From: Candidatus Mediterraneibacter stercoripullorum | Lineage (GTDB): Bacteria > Bacillota > Clostridia > Lachnospirales > Lachnospiraceae | NCBI GenBank assembly: GCA_019115765.1 | Contig: DXCZ01000095.1 | Span: 1-64,000 of the forward strand | Length of the DNA stretch: 64,000 bases | Direction of reading: 5' to 3' | Shown here: piece by piece, positions 28,910-39,626 of the stretch | Layout of the letters: every line of letters starts with the position of its first letter | Position numbering within the stretch: the first letter of the stretch is position 1 | Program-made: the position numbers and the translations under genes | The notes under the pieces: generated by a model | What the model saw: the letters and a program-made list of their open reading frames with translations, nothing else | Databases searched by the model: none | Told to the model about the DNA's origin: nothing

Positions 28910-29461
28910 TTACACATTATAAACAATGGATTTTCTGATTTCCTCTGATTTCGCATCCCCACAGAGCAGAGATGTAAGTCTGAGGGCAAATGGGATGGCC
29001 GCTCCCATGCCTCGTCCAGTAATGATATGTCCGTCAACTATCTCAGGAACTTTCAGAACTTCCTCACAGTCAAGTTCATCCTCAAACGATGGGTATGCGC
29101 ACGCTTTTCTTCCCTTAATCATTCCCAGCTCACTTAAAATACTCGGGGCCGCGCAGATGGCCGCAATATATTTTTTCTCTTCATCATATGTCTTCAGCAG
29201 ACTCCGCAGTCCCTCATGCGCCTTCAGATTCAGTGTTCCCGGCATTCCCCCGGGCAGTACCAGCATATCTGCACTTTCCGCGCTGATATCTTCGAACAGA
29301 ACGTCCGCATCTACCAGGATATTATGAGCCCCATGTATCTGCTTTCTTCCCATAACAGACACTGTATTAACCTCTACTCCTGCGCGCCTCAACACATCCA
29401 CAACAGTCAGTCCTTCGATCTCCTCAAAACCATCTGCAAGAAACACATATGCTTTCTTCAT
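28910..29461 (-). CDS. DJ-1/PfpI family protein
   Basis: AYVFLADGFEEIEGLTVVDVLRRAGV, AAICAAPSIL. Confidence 0.92.
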   Translation of the reverse strand: MKKAYVFLADGFEEIEGLTVVDVLRRAGVEVNTVSVMGRKQIHGAHNILVDADVLFEDISAESADMLVLPGGMPGTLNLKAHEGLRSLLKTYDEEKKYIAAICAAPSILSELGMIKGRKACAYPSFEDELDCEEVLKVPEIVDGHIITGRGMGAAIPFALRLTSLLCGDAKSEEIRKSIVYNV

Positions 29462-29666
29462 AAAATATACCTCCTGCCAGTGCAATTAATAACCCATTGA
29501 CAAGTTTAGCAGAGAAAAGGTGTAAATGCAATGGTTTACAAATTTTCTACAGGGGATTATTATAAGACATGCAGTTTCCTCTGTGATCATGCAGGATACA
29601 GACTTCTGATCCCGCATACTCGCAGAGAATACACAGACTTACCAATCAAAAAGGAGAACAGATAAC

Positions 29667-30125
29667 ATGGAAATCGAGAGAAAATTTCTTGTTGAGCCAG
29701 ACAGACTTCCTTTCCGGCCAGAAGAGTATCCTCACAGAAAGATTGAACAGGCCTATCTATGCACATCACCGGTTGTGCGGATACGCAGGGACGGCGATGA
29801 ATATTATCTTACCTATAAGTCCAAAGGTCTGATGGTCCGGGAGGAATATAACCTTCCTCTGACCGAAGAAGCTTACCGACATCTCCGTGAAAAAGCAGAC
29901 GGCCGCATCATAGAAAAGACACGCTACGTAATACCGCTGGAAAGCAGCCTCGCACTGGAGCTGGATATATTCGAAGGAGATCTCGCACCGCTTGTACTGG
30001 GTGAGATCGAATTTCCGGATGAAGGATCCGCCAGAGACTATCACGCACCGGAATGGCTTGGAGAGGATGTCACATACTCAACTCTGTATCATAACAGTAC
30101 TCTGAGCCAGATACCAGTAAAATAA
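29667..30125 (+). CDS. CYTH domain protein
   Basis: MEIERKFLVEPDRLP, EQAYLCTSPVVRIRRDGDEYYLTYKSKG. Confidence 0.92.
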   Translation: MEIERKFLVEPDRLPFRPEEYPHRKIEQAYLCTSPVVRIRRDGDEYYLTYKSKGLMVREEYNLPLTEEAYRHLREKADGRIIEKTRYVIPLESSLALELDIFEGDLAPLVLGEIEFPDEGSARDYHAPEWLGEDVTYSTLYHNSTLSQIPVK

Positions 30126-30253
30126 AGCCACATTTTGTTGCTCTTTCCGCTTACTTTTCGTTTCGTTGCATATAAGTCCATTTTCGGGAAAAGTTGTTAT
30201 AATGAAGACTAATTTTAACGATTTCATTATGTTTCCCGATGGAGGTATCTCAT

Positions 30254-30634
30254 TTGTCGAACGTGCAACTGATCGAAAATCTGCGCAGACTGAGAAAAGA
30301 TCACAAATTCACACAATTACAGATCAGTAAGAAGCTGAACATATCACGGCAGGCATATTCTAATTATGAAACAGGCCAGAGAATTCCAGATGTAGATACC
30401 CTGATCCGTCTTGCCGACATTTATCATATCACTCTGGAACAGCTGATCACCCAGCCGTGTTCCGGAGACGGCGTCATCAACGAGAGCCAGGGACCGTATA
30501 GTCCCGGAATGATCATTGATACCGCTGACACGGTTTATCTGACAAGAGAAGAGATCGATCTTCTTACTCATTACCGCAACGCATCCAGCGATGACCGCAG
30601 GCTTGTCCGGAAGGTTCTCGCTCTTCCCGAGTGA
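30254..30634 (+). CDS. XRE-family HTH regulator (probable TTG start)
   Basis: LIENLRRLRKDHKFTQLQISKKLNISRQAYSNYETGQRIPDVDTLIRLADIY; GGAGG 9 nt before TTG. Confidence 0.85.
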   Translation: MSNVQLIENLRRLRKDHKFTQLQISKKLNISRQAYSNYETGQRIPDVDTLIRLADIYHITLEQLITQPCSGDGVINESQGPYSPGMIIDTADTVYLTREEIDLLTHYRNASSDDRRLVRKVLALPE

Positions 30635-30707
30635 TATCCTGTAAAGCACCGACATTGAAAATGTCAGGAAAAGACAGGGAGCGGAAACACACAGAGAACA
30701 GAATAAT

Positions 30708-30753
30708 AAAAAGCACAGGCAGCATTTTCTGAAATGTTCTGTCTGTGCTTTTT
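30708..30753. terminator. Hairpin terminator between convergent genes
   Basis: AAAAAGCACAGGCAG ... CTGTCTGTGCTTTTTT. Confidence 0.75.
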
Positions 30754-30781
30754 TATATCTCTTATATCTGTTTATCCGATA

Positions 30782-31993
30782 TTACTGCTGAGTCTTTTCA
30801 ATCAGATGATCAATCAGACGGCATCCTTTTTCCACGAATACACCTGTTTCACGTCCGCTCTTTTCACTGTAACTGTTCTTTCCCTCTGCAGGGGCTGTAC
30901 TGTCATAGAGCATATAAGGAACCGGATCGCCAGTATGTGTACGGACATGTACCGGTGTCGGATGATCTGGAAGCACCAGCATACGGAAAGGAATATTCTC
31001 TGCAGACAATGCTTCCACGACAGGGCCGATGATCATTCTGTCAATAGACTCGATCGCCTGGATTTTTTTCTCCGCACTGCCCTGATGTCCCATCTCGTCC
31101 GGAGCTTCGATATGTACATACACAAAATCAAATCCGTCTTCGGACAGTGCCGTAACAGCAGCCTGCCCTTTTCCGGCATAGTTTGTATCCAGCCCTCCAT
31201 TTGCTCCTTCGACGATGATATTATGCATACCGGCGCCAACAGCAATCCCCTTCAGGAGATCGACAGCCGAGATCATTGCTCCTTTCACACCGTTCTTCTC
31301 CTCAAAGGAAGTCAGTGCGGGACGGGTCCCCGCTCCCCAGAACCAGGCTGAATTAGCAGGATTCTTTCCTTCTGCCCTGCGCTTCACATTAATCGGATGA
31401 TCCTTCAGGATATCATAGCTCCTCTCCATCATCTCACGCAGGACCGGATCTCCCGGAAGATATTCCCCGATCCTTTTTGTAAGAATATCATGGGGCGCAG
31501 TCAATTCTACAACGCTCCCGTTCTTCATGATCAGAAGATGTCTGTAACTCGTGCCCACATAGAACGTATATCCATCCCGTTCAAGCTTCTCCTTCAGAGC
31601 TTCGATAAGAACAGCAGCCTCTTCCGTACTGATCTCCCCTGAACTGTGATCAAGAATCCTCCGGTCACTGTAGTTTTCCTCTTCCTCGGATAAGGTAACA
31701 AGATTACAGCGGAAAGATACATCCGATGCATCCATATCTGCCCCGATGCTCAGAGCCTCCAGAGGGGAGCGACCGGAATAATATACCTCCGGATCATATC
31801 CGATCACGGACAGATTGGCAGTATCACTTCCCGGAGCCATTCCCTCCGGAACTGTCCGCACCATACCGATCTCGGAAACTTTTGCCAGACGGTCCATATT
31901 CGGCGTCGCAGCGGCTTCAAGCGGCGTCTTTCCTTCCAGCTCGGGAAGCGGTTCATCCGCCATCCCGTCACATAATATTACAATATACTTCAT
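30782..31993 (-). CDS. Cofactor-independent phosphoglycerate mutase (archaeal-type)
   Basis: MKYIVILCDGMADEPLPELEGKTPLEAAATPNMDRLA, HIEAPDEMGHQG, HPTPVHVRTHTGDPVP. Confidence 0.93.
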   Translation of the reverse strand: MKYIVILCDGMADEPLPELEGKTPLEAAATPNMDRLAKVSEIGMVRTVPEGMAPGSDTANLSVIGYDPEVYYSGRSPLEALSIGADMDASDVSFRCNLVTLSEEEENYSDRRILDHSSGEISTEEAAVLIEALKEKLERDGYTFYVGTSYRHLLIMKNGSVVELTAPHDILTKRIGEYLPGDPVLREMMERSYDILKDHPINVKRRAEGKNPANSAWFWGAGTRPALTSFEEKNGVKGAMISAVDLLKGIAVGAGMHNIIVEGANGGLDTNYAGKGQAAVTALSEDGFDFVYVHIEAPDEMGHQGSAEKKIQAIESIDRMIIGPVVEALSAENIPFRMLVLPDHPTPVHVRTHTGDPVPYMLYDSTAPAEGKNSYSEKSGRETGVFVEKGCRLIDHLIEKTQQ

Positions 31994-32098
31994 CTCTTCT
32001 GCCTTCCCTGTGGTTTTCATTCTGCGGCTGTCCGGATCATTCTCGGGCCGGAAGCCGCAGTATATATATATCCTGACCGACATCTGATCGGGCAGATA

Positions 32099-33316
32099 TC
32101 AGTCTTCCACACGTATCATATGAATAATATCCGCGAACTTTTCCGCATTTGTCTGATATTCTCTCTCTGACATCACACTGGTCACAAACCCGAACTCATC
32201 GTTCAGCTCAGGAACACTGACAACACGGACCTGACCAAATGCAGCCTCTATTTCCTGCTTACGTTCCTCCGCATTTCCCTTCATACGCACAAAGAAGCGC
32301 TTGCAAGTATCCTCAATCGGAAGCAGAGTCAGCTTTTCCTCATCCCACATTGTCATGATATTTCTGTGGAGATGCTTCGCTTCATCCACCACATCGGCAA
32401 CTACCGCACTTGCAGTAGGCAGCTTTCCTGCCCCGCTTCCATAGAACATGGCATCCCCTAATACATTACCGTTTACAAAGACCGCATTGAACACTCCATT
32501 TACGTTGTACAGAGGATGCTCCCTTCCCAGAAGCGCCGGAGCCACGATAGCGTGAAGATGATCTTCATGACGTTTACTTGAAGCAAGAAGCTTGATCGTC
32601 ATATCCATGGCTTTTGCATACATCATGTCCTTCTTCGTGATCTTAGTGATTCCCTCTGTATAAATATCCTCGAAGTCCACCTGCTGTCCGGAGATCAGGG
32701 AAGAAAGGATCGCGATCTTCCTGCATGCGTCATATCCTTCCACATCTGCTTCCGGATTGCGCTCCGCATAGCCGTTATCCTGAGCTTCCTTCAGCACTTC
32801 ATCATAATCTGCCCCCTCATAGAACATCTTTGTGAGCATATAGTTTGTCGTTCCATTGAGGATTCCTGTGATTTCCTCGATCTCATCAGCTGTAATACAG
32901 GAGTTCAGAGCCCGGATGATCGGGATCCCGCCGCCCACACTTGCCTCGAACAGAAAATTAATGTCCCTGTCCCTGGCTATGGACAGCAGCTCAGCTCCGT
33001 GTTTCGCAACAAGCGCCTTATTGGAAGTTGCCACACTCTTGCCGGCTTCCAGGCACCTCTTTACAAATGTATAGGCCGGTTCGATGCCTCCCATGACCTC
33101 TACTACAATCTGTATTTCCGGATCGTTGATGATCACGTCCACGTCATGGACGATCTTCTCCTGGATCGGATCCCCGGGGAAATCCCGGATATCCAGTACA
33201 TATTTTACATTGATCTCATCGCCTGCACGCTTATTGATAATGGCACCGTTTGTATTGATCACTTCCACTACTCCGGATCCTACTGTGCCGTATCCCATTA
33301 CCGCTATATTAACCAT
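32099..33316 (-). CDS. hom: Homoserine dehydrogenase
   Basis: VNIAVMGYGTVGSGVVEVI, GILNGTTNYMLTKM, C-terminal ACT-like region. Confidence 0.95.
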   Translation of the reverse strand: MVNIAVMGYGTVGSGVVEVINTNGAIINKRAGDEINVKYVLDIRDFPGDPIQEKIVHDVDVIINDPEIQIVVEVMGGIEPAYTFVKRCLEAGKSVATSNKALVAKHGAELLSIARDRDINFLFEASVGGGIPIIRALNSCITADEIEEITGILNGTTNYMLTKMFYEGADYDEVLKEAQDNGYAERNPEADVEGYDACRKIAILSSLISGQQVDFEDIYTEGITKITKKDMMYAKAMDMTIKLLASSKRHEDHLHAIVAPALLGREHPLYNVNGVFNAVFVNGNVLGDAMFYGSGAGKLPTASAVVADVVDEAKHLHRNIMTMWDEEKLTLLPIEDTCKRFFVRMKGNAEERKQEIEAAFGQVRVVSVPELNDEFGFVTSVMSEREYQTNAEKFADIIHMIRVED

Positions 33317-34437
33317 TGCTTCTTCCTTTCTGTACTTCTGCATCCATGCTTAAATATGCGTTGATAAACGGATCGATATTGCCGTCCATCACACTGTTCA
33401 CATTACTGATCTCAGCATTCGTCCTGTGATCTTTTACCATCGTATACGGCTGCATGACATATGACCGGATCTGATTTCCGAAATTGATGTCCTTTACCTC
33501 GCCGCGGATATCAGACATTTTTTCTGCCTGCTCCTGCTGCTTCATCAGATACAGCTTGGATTTGAGCATCTGCATCGCTTTGTCCTTGTTCATATGCTGA
33601 GAACGCTCATTCTGACACTGCACCACGATTCCGGTAGGAAGATGGGTAATACGCACTGCAGACGAAGTCTTATTGATATGCTGTCCGCCTGCGCCGCTGG
33701 ACCGGTAAGTATCAATCTTCAGATCGTCATCATTAATCTCGATGTCAATATCTTCTTCAATGTCCGGGATCACATCACAGGATGCAAAAGACGTCTGCCG
33801 TTTTCCCGCCGCATTAAACGGGGAAATCCTGACAAGTCTGTGAACTCCCTTTTCCGAGCGCAGATAACCATATGCGTTTTCTCCTGCCACCTCGAAGGTC
33901 ACGCCTTTGATACCGGCCACATCTCCTTCCAGATAGTCCAGCATCTCAACGGAAAATCCTTTTTTCTCTGCCCATCTCGTATACATACGGTACAGCATGT
34001 TGGTCCAGTCGCATGCTTCTGTCCCGCCCGCACCGGCGTGGAGAGTAACAATAGCATTGTCCTTGTCATAAGGTCCGATCAGAAGAGTTCCGATCCGCAG
34101 TTCTTCAAAAGACTCCTCAAACTGTTCTAGTTCTTCTTCAATTCCTTTGACCGTATCTTCATCCGCCTCTTCTTCACTCATCTCGATAAGAAGCATCATG
34201 TCATCATAATCAGAGTACAGTTTCTCGATCTGTTTTACAGAGTCCTGCAGACTCTTCAATTCTTTCATGACCTGCTGGGAAACCTCCGGTTCATCCCAGA
34301 ATCCCGGTTCCTCCAGCCTTTTTTCAAGTTCTTCGATCCTTAACTTCTTTGAAGCCAGGTCAAAGTGAATCCCTCAAATCTTTCAGCGGTTCTTCATAAG
34401 CGCCCAGTCTGGACTTTAATTCATCTAATAAAACCAC
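33309..34437 (-). CDS. prfB: Peptide chain release factor 2, with programmed +1 frameshift at 34359-34365
   Basis: Short ORF GTG GTT TTA TTA GAT GAA... to AGGGATTCA CTT TGA C, then +1 frame LDLASKKLRIEELEKRLEEPGFWDEP... continuing into the 319-aa ORF; GGQHINKTSSAVR. Confidence 0.95.
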
Positions 34438-34544
34438 CTTAATCACCTCTTTCAGAAAATTTTATATTATATTTTCAGACTGATCTGCCGCAGAAGCATC
34501 TCAGTCTGATTTTCCTTTTCAACAGAAAGCCGGCCTGATCCTGA

Positions 34545-37124
34545 TCAGACTGCTTTCTTCCTTCCGCAGCACTGCTTGTATTTCTTGCCGCTGCCGCATG
34601 GACAGGGATCGTTAGGATAGATTTTCTTGTCCTGTCGCTTCTTTGGCGCGCGGACAGCGCTGTCATCCTTGTTGGTTCCGGTAACCTTTGCTACTTCCTC
34701 ACGCTCAACCTTCTGCTCCACACGGATATGGAACAGGGTACGGATCGTAGACTCGGCGATTGCATTGGTCATGGCGCCGAACATATCGTATCCCATCATC
34801 TTATACTCTACAAGCGGATCTCTCTGGCCATATGCCTGGAGACCGATTCCCTGACGGAGCTGCTCCATATCGTCAATATGATCCATCCATCTGGCGTCGA
34901 TTACCTTCAGAAGAACGACACGTTCTACTTCTCTGATCTGTTCTGCCTCCGGGAACTCTGCCTCTTTCGCCTCATAGGCTTTGACAGCCCTCTCTTTCAG
35001 AAGGTGTTTGAGCTCTTTCTGACGCATGTCAGAGCACTCTTCCACAGTAGGCAGCTCCAGCTGCGGAATCACATTATGAAGGTTCACGTCAAGTCCCTTG
35101 AGATCCCACTCATCAGACTCTGCTTCCGGTGAAGCAAAACGATCCGTCAGATTCTCCACATATTCTGTGATCATATTATAGATCGTGTCACGCATGCTCT
35201 CGCCGTCAAGCACACGTCTGCGCTCTCCATATATGATCTCTCTCTGCTCATTCATTACCTGATCATATTCCAGCAGGTTCTTACGAATACCGAAGTTGTT
35301 GTTTTCCAGTTTCTTCTGAGCTTTCTCTATAGCGCTTGAAAGCATCTTATGCTCGATCTGCTCTCCGTCTTCTACTCCCAGAGTATTGAATACTCCCATC
35401 AGACGTTCGGAGCCGAACAGTCTGAGGAGGTCATCCTCCAGAGAAATATAGAATCTTGACTCACCAGGATCTCCCTGACGACCGGAACGGCCGCGGAGCT
35501 GGTTGTCAATACGGCGGGACTCATGACGCTCTGTACCAATGATCTTCAGACCGCCGGCTGCTCTTGCGTCATCATCCAGCTTGATGTCTGTACCACGTCC
35601 GGCCATGTTCGTCGCAATGGTCACAGCGCCATGGACACCTGCGTCCGCAACAATCTCCGCCTCAAGTTCATGGTACTTCGCATTCAGGACATTATGCTTG
35701 ATGCCTTCCTTTTTCAGCATCTTGCTGAGCAGTTCAGAGACTTCGATCGTAATGGTTCCCACCAGCACCGGCTGTCCGGTAGCGTGGGCTTCTTTTACCG
35801 CCTTAACGACCGCCTCGTATTTTTCTCTCTTTGTCTTATATACAGCATCTTCCAGGTCAACTCTCTGTACAGGAACATTCGTCGGAATCTCAACCACGTC
35901 CATGCCATAAATGTCGCGAAACTCCTTTTCCTCAGTGAGAGCTGTACCGGTCATACCACTCTTCTTATCGAATTTATTGAACAGGTTCTGGAATGTGATC
36001 GTAGCAAGCGTCTTACTCTCCCGGCGTACTTTCACATGCTCTTTTGCCTCGATTGCCTGATGCAGTCCGTCTGAATAGCGCCGGCCCGGCATGATACGTC
36101 CTGTAAATTCATCAACGATCATAACCTCGCCTTCCGGTGTTACCACATAATCCTGATCCCGGAACATAAGATTATGTGCCCGAAGAGCAAGAATGATATT
36201 ATGCTGTATCTCGAGATTTTCCGGATCGGCAAGATTTTCAATATGAAAGAACTTCTCAACCTTTTTCACGCCGTCTTCTGTCAGGTTAACCGCTTTTTCC
36301 TTCTCATTTACGATAAAGTCGCCGGTCTCTTCGATCTCTTCGCCCATGATGGCATTCATCTTTGAGAATTCACCACTGGCTTCACCACGCTCCAGCTGTC
36401 GTGCCAGAATATCGCATGCCTCATAGAGACTGGTTGATTTGCCGCTCTGACCGGAGATGATCAGCGGAGTCCGAGCCTCGTCGATCAGAACAGAGTCAAC
36501 CTCATCGATAATAGCAAAATGAAGTCCTCTCTGGACAAGCTGCTCTTTATATATGACCATATTATCACGCAGGTAATCAAAGCCAAGTTCGTTGTTTGTT
36601 ACATATGTGATATCACAGTTATATGCCGCACGACGTTCATCATTATCCATACTGTTCAGCACAACGCCTACGGTAAGTCCGAGGAATTCATGAACCTTTC
36701 CCATCCATTCCGCGTCACGCTTTGCCAGATAGTCATTGACGGTAACAATGTGGACTCCCTTACCTTCCAGTGCGTTCAAGTATGCTGGAAGTGTAGACAC
36801 AAGCGTCTTTCCTTCTCCTGTCTTCATCTCAGCAATACGCCCCTGATGAAGAACGACTCCGCCAATCAGCTGCACCCGGTAATGACGCATGCCAATGCTT
36901 CGAAACGCTCCTTCACGTACAACCGCATATGCCTCTGGCAGGATATCATCCAGAGTCTCTCCTTCTTTCAGGCGTTCTTTAAATTCTCTTGTTTTCCCCC
37001 TGAGTTCCTCATCGGACAGCGCCTTCATCTCCGGCTCCAGCGCCTCGATCTGGTCGATCACCGGACGAATACGCTTCAGCTCGTTCTCACTGTGGGTGCC
37101 GAAAATCTTCTCTATTATACCCAT
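34545..37124 (-). CDS. secA: Preprotein translocase subunit SecA
   Basis: [21 protein letters not shown]-terminal [14 protein letters not shown] zinc motif. Confidence 0.98.
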   Translation of the reverse strand: MGIIEKIFGTHSENELKRIRPVIDQIEALEPEMKALSDEELRGKTREFKERLKEGETLDDILPEAYAVVREGAFRSIGMRHYRVQLIGGVVLHQGRIAEMKTGEGKTLVSTLPAYLNALEGKGVHIVTVNDYLAKRDAEWMGKVHEFLGLTVGVVLNSMDNDERRAAYNCDITYVTNNELGFDYLRDNMVIYKEQLVQRGLHFAIIDEVDSVLIDEARTPLIISGQSGKSTSLYEACDILARQLERGEASGEFSKMNAIMGEEIEETGDFIVNEKEKAVNLTEDGVKKVEKFFHIENLADPENLEIQHNIILALRAHNLMFRDQDYVVTPEGEVMIVDEFTGRIMPGRRYSDGLHQAIEAKEHVKVRRESKTLATITFQNLFNKFDKKSGMTGTALTEEKEFRDIYGMDVVEIPTNVPVQRVDLEDAVYKTKREKYEAVVKAVKEAHATGQPVLVGTITIEVSELLSKMLKKEGIKHNVLNAKYHELEAEIVADAGVHGAVTIATNMAGRGTDIKLDDDARAAGGLKIIGTERHESRRIDNQLRGRSGRQGDPGESRFYISLEDDLLRLFGSERLMGVFNTLGVEDGEQIEHKMLSSAIEKAQKKLENNNFGIRKNLLEYDQVMNEQREIIYGERRRVLDGESMRDTIYNMITEYVENLTDRFASPEAESDEWDLKGLDVNLHNVIPQLELPTVEECSDMRQKELKHLLKERAVKAYEAKEAEFPEAEQIREVERVVLLKVIDARWMDHIDDMEQLRQGIGLQAYGQRDPLVEYKMMGYDMFGAMTNAIAESTIRTLFHIRVEQKVEREEVAKVTGTNKDDSAVRAPKKRQDKKIYPNDPCPCGSGKKYKQCCGRKKAV

Positions 37125-37310
37125 TTTCCGTAACTAACTCCTTAAAATAAATTTGACATTACAGTACAGCGGACAGCTGCTTTCAACAAATACTACACAT
37201 CCACTGTTCCGATTTCAGATGCCACTCCGTTTTCCATTCTAACACTAACTCTGTCTCAATTCAACCAGTTCATAACTTGTTAACAAATCAAGGTTGCAGT
37301 TCACACTGTA

Positions 37311-37371
37311 CTCAGGAAAAGGAGAACGCAGCGTCATGCTTGCATGTAAGAGGCATTCTCCTTTTCCTGAG
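37311..37371. repeat. Perfect 16-bp inverted repeat with 29-nt loop downstream of hisA (possible terminator)
   Basis: CTCAGGAAAAGGAGAA ... TTCTCCTTTTCCTGAG. Confidence 0.7.
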
Positions 37372-37389
37372 GGCGAGTAAAACTCGCAA

Positions 37390-38163
37390 CTACCGCATAT
37401 CCTTTATTTTTTCATAGGGAATGTTGCCTCCGAACAGGTCAAGGGCGCTTCCAATGGTAAAGTCCAGTCTGCCTCTGCTTACATTACGGAACTGCTCCAG
37501 GTCATCCAGGGAGCCGATTCCTCCTGCGTATGTAACCGGGATCTGATCCCATTCCGAAAGCATACGCACGAGTTCTGTTTCCATTCCAGATCTCTTTCCT
37601 TCCACGTCCACCCCATGGACCAGAAATTCGTCGCAGTATCCGGCAAGCCTGTTCAAAACTTCATGTGTCAGCCGCATATCCGTAAACTTCTGCCACCGGT
37701 CGGTTACTACATAATAATGCCCGTCTTCTTTTTTACGGCAACTCAGATCCAGGACCACATGTTCTTTTCCGGCACGATCAGCCAGGGCCTCCAGATTTTC
37801 TTCGTGAAATACTCCATTCTGGAATACATAGGATGTCACGATCACATGACTTGCGCCTGCTGCCAGATATTCCTTTGCATTGTCGGCAGTAACGCCGCCG
37901 CCTGCCTGCAGTCCGCCTGGATATGTATGCAGTGCATCCAGAGCCTGCTGCCTGGTACGCCCGTAATATTCTGAATCCCTGGAATTCAGCATGATCACAT
38001 GTCCGCCTTTCAGTCTGTCTTTCCTGTACAGTTCTGCATAGAAAGAAGCGCCCAGTTCCGATGAAAAATTAGTCTTTGCCTTATTGCCTTCGTCTTTCAG
38101 GCTTCCTCCTACGATCTGCTTTACCTTTCCATTATGTATATCGATACAGGGTCTGAATCTCAT
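37390..38163 (-). CDS. hisA: Phosphoribosylformimino-5-aminoimidazole carboxamide ribotide isomerase, eukaryotic HIS6-like type
   Basis: MRFRPCIDIHNGKVKQIVGGSL, LQAGGGVTADNAKEYLAAGASHVIVTSYVF. Confidence 0.85.
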   Translation of the reverse strand: MRFRPCIDIHNGKVKQIVGGSLKDEGNKAKTNFSSELGASFYAELYRKDRLKGGHVIMLNSRDSEYYGRTRQQALDALHTYPGGLQAGGGVTADNAKEYLAAGASHVIVTSYVFQNGVFHEENLEALADRAGKEHVVLDLSCRKKEDGHYYVVTDRWQKFTDMRLTHEVLNRLAGYCDEFLVHGVDVEGKRSGMETELVRMLSEWDQIPVTYAGGIGSLDDLEQFRNVSRGRLDFTIGSALDLFGGNIPYEKIKDMR

Positions 38164-38267
38164 ACTCTCTTCCTCCGTCTCATGACCCAGATCTGCCGCA
38201 GAACCGGTCAGACTCCCGGTTCTGCGGCAGATCTTTTCCTATCTTGCTTTTTTCATAACCATTTCAT

Positions 38268-38633
38268 TTATCGATTTGTATTATCCGTATCCTTCTGTAC
38301 CCCGTTGTCTTCGGTCAGATCATCTGCTGCCTTATCGACTCCGTCTGTCACGTCATCAGTCAGGTTGTCAACTCCGTCTGTAATATCATCCGTCACATTA
38401 TCAACTCCATCCGTCACGTCATCGACTGCATCATCAAGGACTCCGTTCCCCTCTGTAGCGTCATTCATATTGGGATCGTTTTTATTGGTCCCATCCATTG
38501 TCGATGAATCTCCACTCTGTCCGGACTGATCTGCGCCGTTATCCGCCTGATCCCTGCTGCTGCATCCTGTAGAGCCCAGCAGTACGAAGGCACAGGTAAG
38601 CAATAGCAGAAAATGTTTCATTTTCTTCAGCAT
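38268..38633 (-). CDS. Small putative lipoprotein with 11-residue repeats
   Basis: Lipobox LLGSTGC; VTDDITDGVDN/LTDDVTDGVDK repeats. Confidence 0.75.
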   Translation of the reverse strand: MLKKMKHFLLLLTCAFVLLGSTGCSSRDQADNGADQSGQSGDSSTMDGTNKNDPNMNDATEGNGVLDDAVDDVTDGVDNVTDDITDGVDNLTDDVTDGVDKAADDLTEDNGVQKDTDNTNR

Positions 38634-38720
38634 AATATCTGTATCTCCCTTTCCATAAATATTGTTGTATTCATACTATCTGCATATTTCCAATATTTAT
38701 TCAGGAAAATAATTCTATTA

Positions 38721-39572
38721 TCAGTCTGTTGCTTTTGACCTCAGCTTCTCCATAGCCCTTGCCTCTATCTGCCGCACACGTTCTCTCGTGACACCAAGCA
38801 TCTCACCGATCTCTTCCAGGGTATGTGTCTGGCCGTCTTCCAGACCGTAGCGCAGACGGATCACATTCTGCTCCCTCTCGTTGAGAGAATTAAGCAGGTC
38901 ACTGACCTCCTCTTTCTGCGCGATCATATTAAGAGCCTCGTCCGGTGTTGCTTCGGATTTATCCTCCACCATGTCTCCCAGGATGTTTTCGCCGTCCTCG
39001 CCCACCGGAGTTTCCAGCGATACCGGATTCTGAAGATATGTCAGGATGTCTTTTACTTCGTCGACATTTTTATCTTTCAGTTTTTCGGCGATCTCCTCCG
39101 GCATCGGATCTCTCCCGAGGATCTGCTGCAGTTCTTTCTGTGCCTTCTGCACTCTCTTCATATTCTCAGCCACATGGACCGGCACACGGATTTCCCTGGA
39201 CTGCTGGTCGACCGCTCTCTGCATGGCCTCCCTGATCCACCACGCGGCATAAGTGGAGAACCTGTTTTCCTTCGTATAATCGTACTTCTCCGCCGCACGC
39301 ATCAGCCCCATATTTCCTTCCTGGATCAGGTCGAGGAAAGGAACACCTCTTCCTGTATAATGTTTGGCAAGAGAAACCACAAGGCGGAGATTGCCTTCTG
39401 CAAGCCGTTGTCTGGCTTCCTCATCTCCCTGTGAACTTCTGCGTCCCAGCTCTTTTTCTTCTTCCGCGTCAAGCAGCGGTATGCAGCCGATCTCCCGGAG
39501 ATATATTTTCAACGGTTCTGTAGCCTCTGTCCCCTCCGGTATCTTCAGTTCTCTTTCAGTATCCTGACTCAT
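38721..39572 (-). CDS. RNA polymerase sigma-70 family factor
   Basis: [66 protein letters not shown]. Confidence 0.93.
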   Translation of the reverse strand: MSQDTERELKIPEGTEATEPLKIYLREIGCIPLLDAEEEKELGRRSSQGDEEARQRLAEGNLRLVVSLAKHYTGRGVPFLDLIQEGNMGLMRAAEKYDYTKENRFSTYAAWWIREAMQRAVDQQSREIRVPVHVAENMKRVQKAQKELQQILGRDPMPEEIAEKLKDKNVDEVKDILTYLQNPVSLETPVGEDGENILGDMVEDKSEATPDEALNMIAQKEEVSDLLNSLNEREQNVIRLRYGLEDGQTHTLEEIGEMLGVTRERVRQIEARAMEKLRSKATD

Positions 39573-39626
39573 ATATGCCTCCCTTTTTTGCTTTTTTCAG
39601 GTTGTACCGCTGCTTCACGCAGCCCG

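Noticed and set aside
33309-34437. prfB as a frameshifted pseudogene
   Set aside because: The UGA sits in the CTT TGA C context of the RF2 programmed frameshift; both halves are intact.
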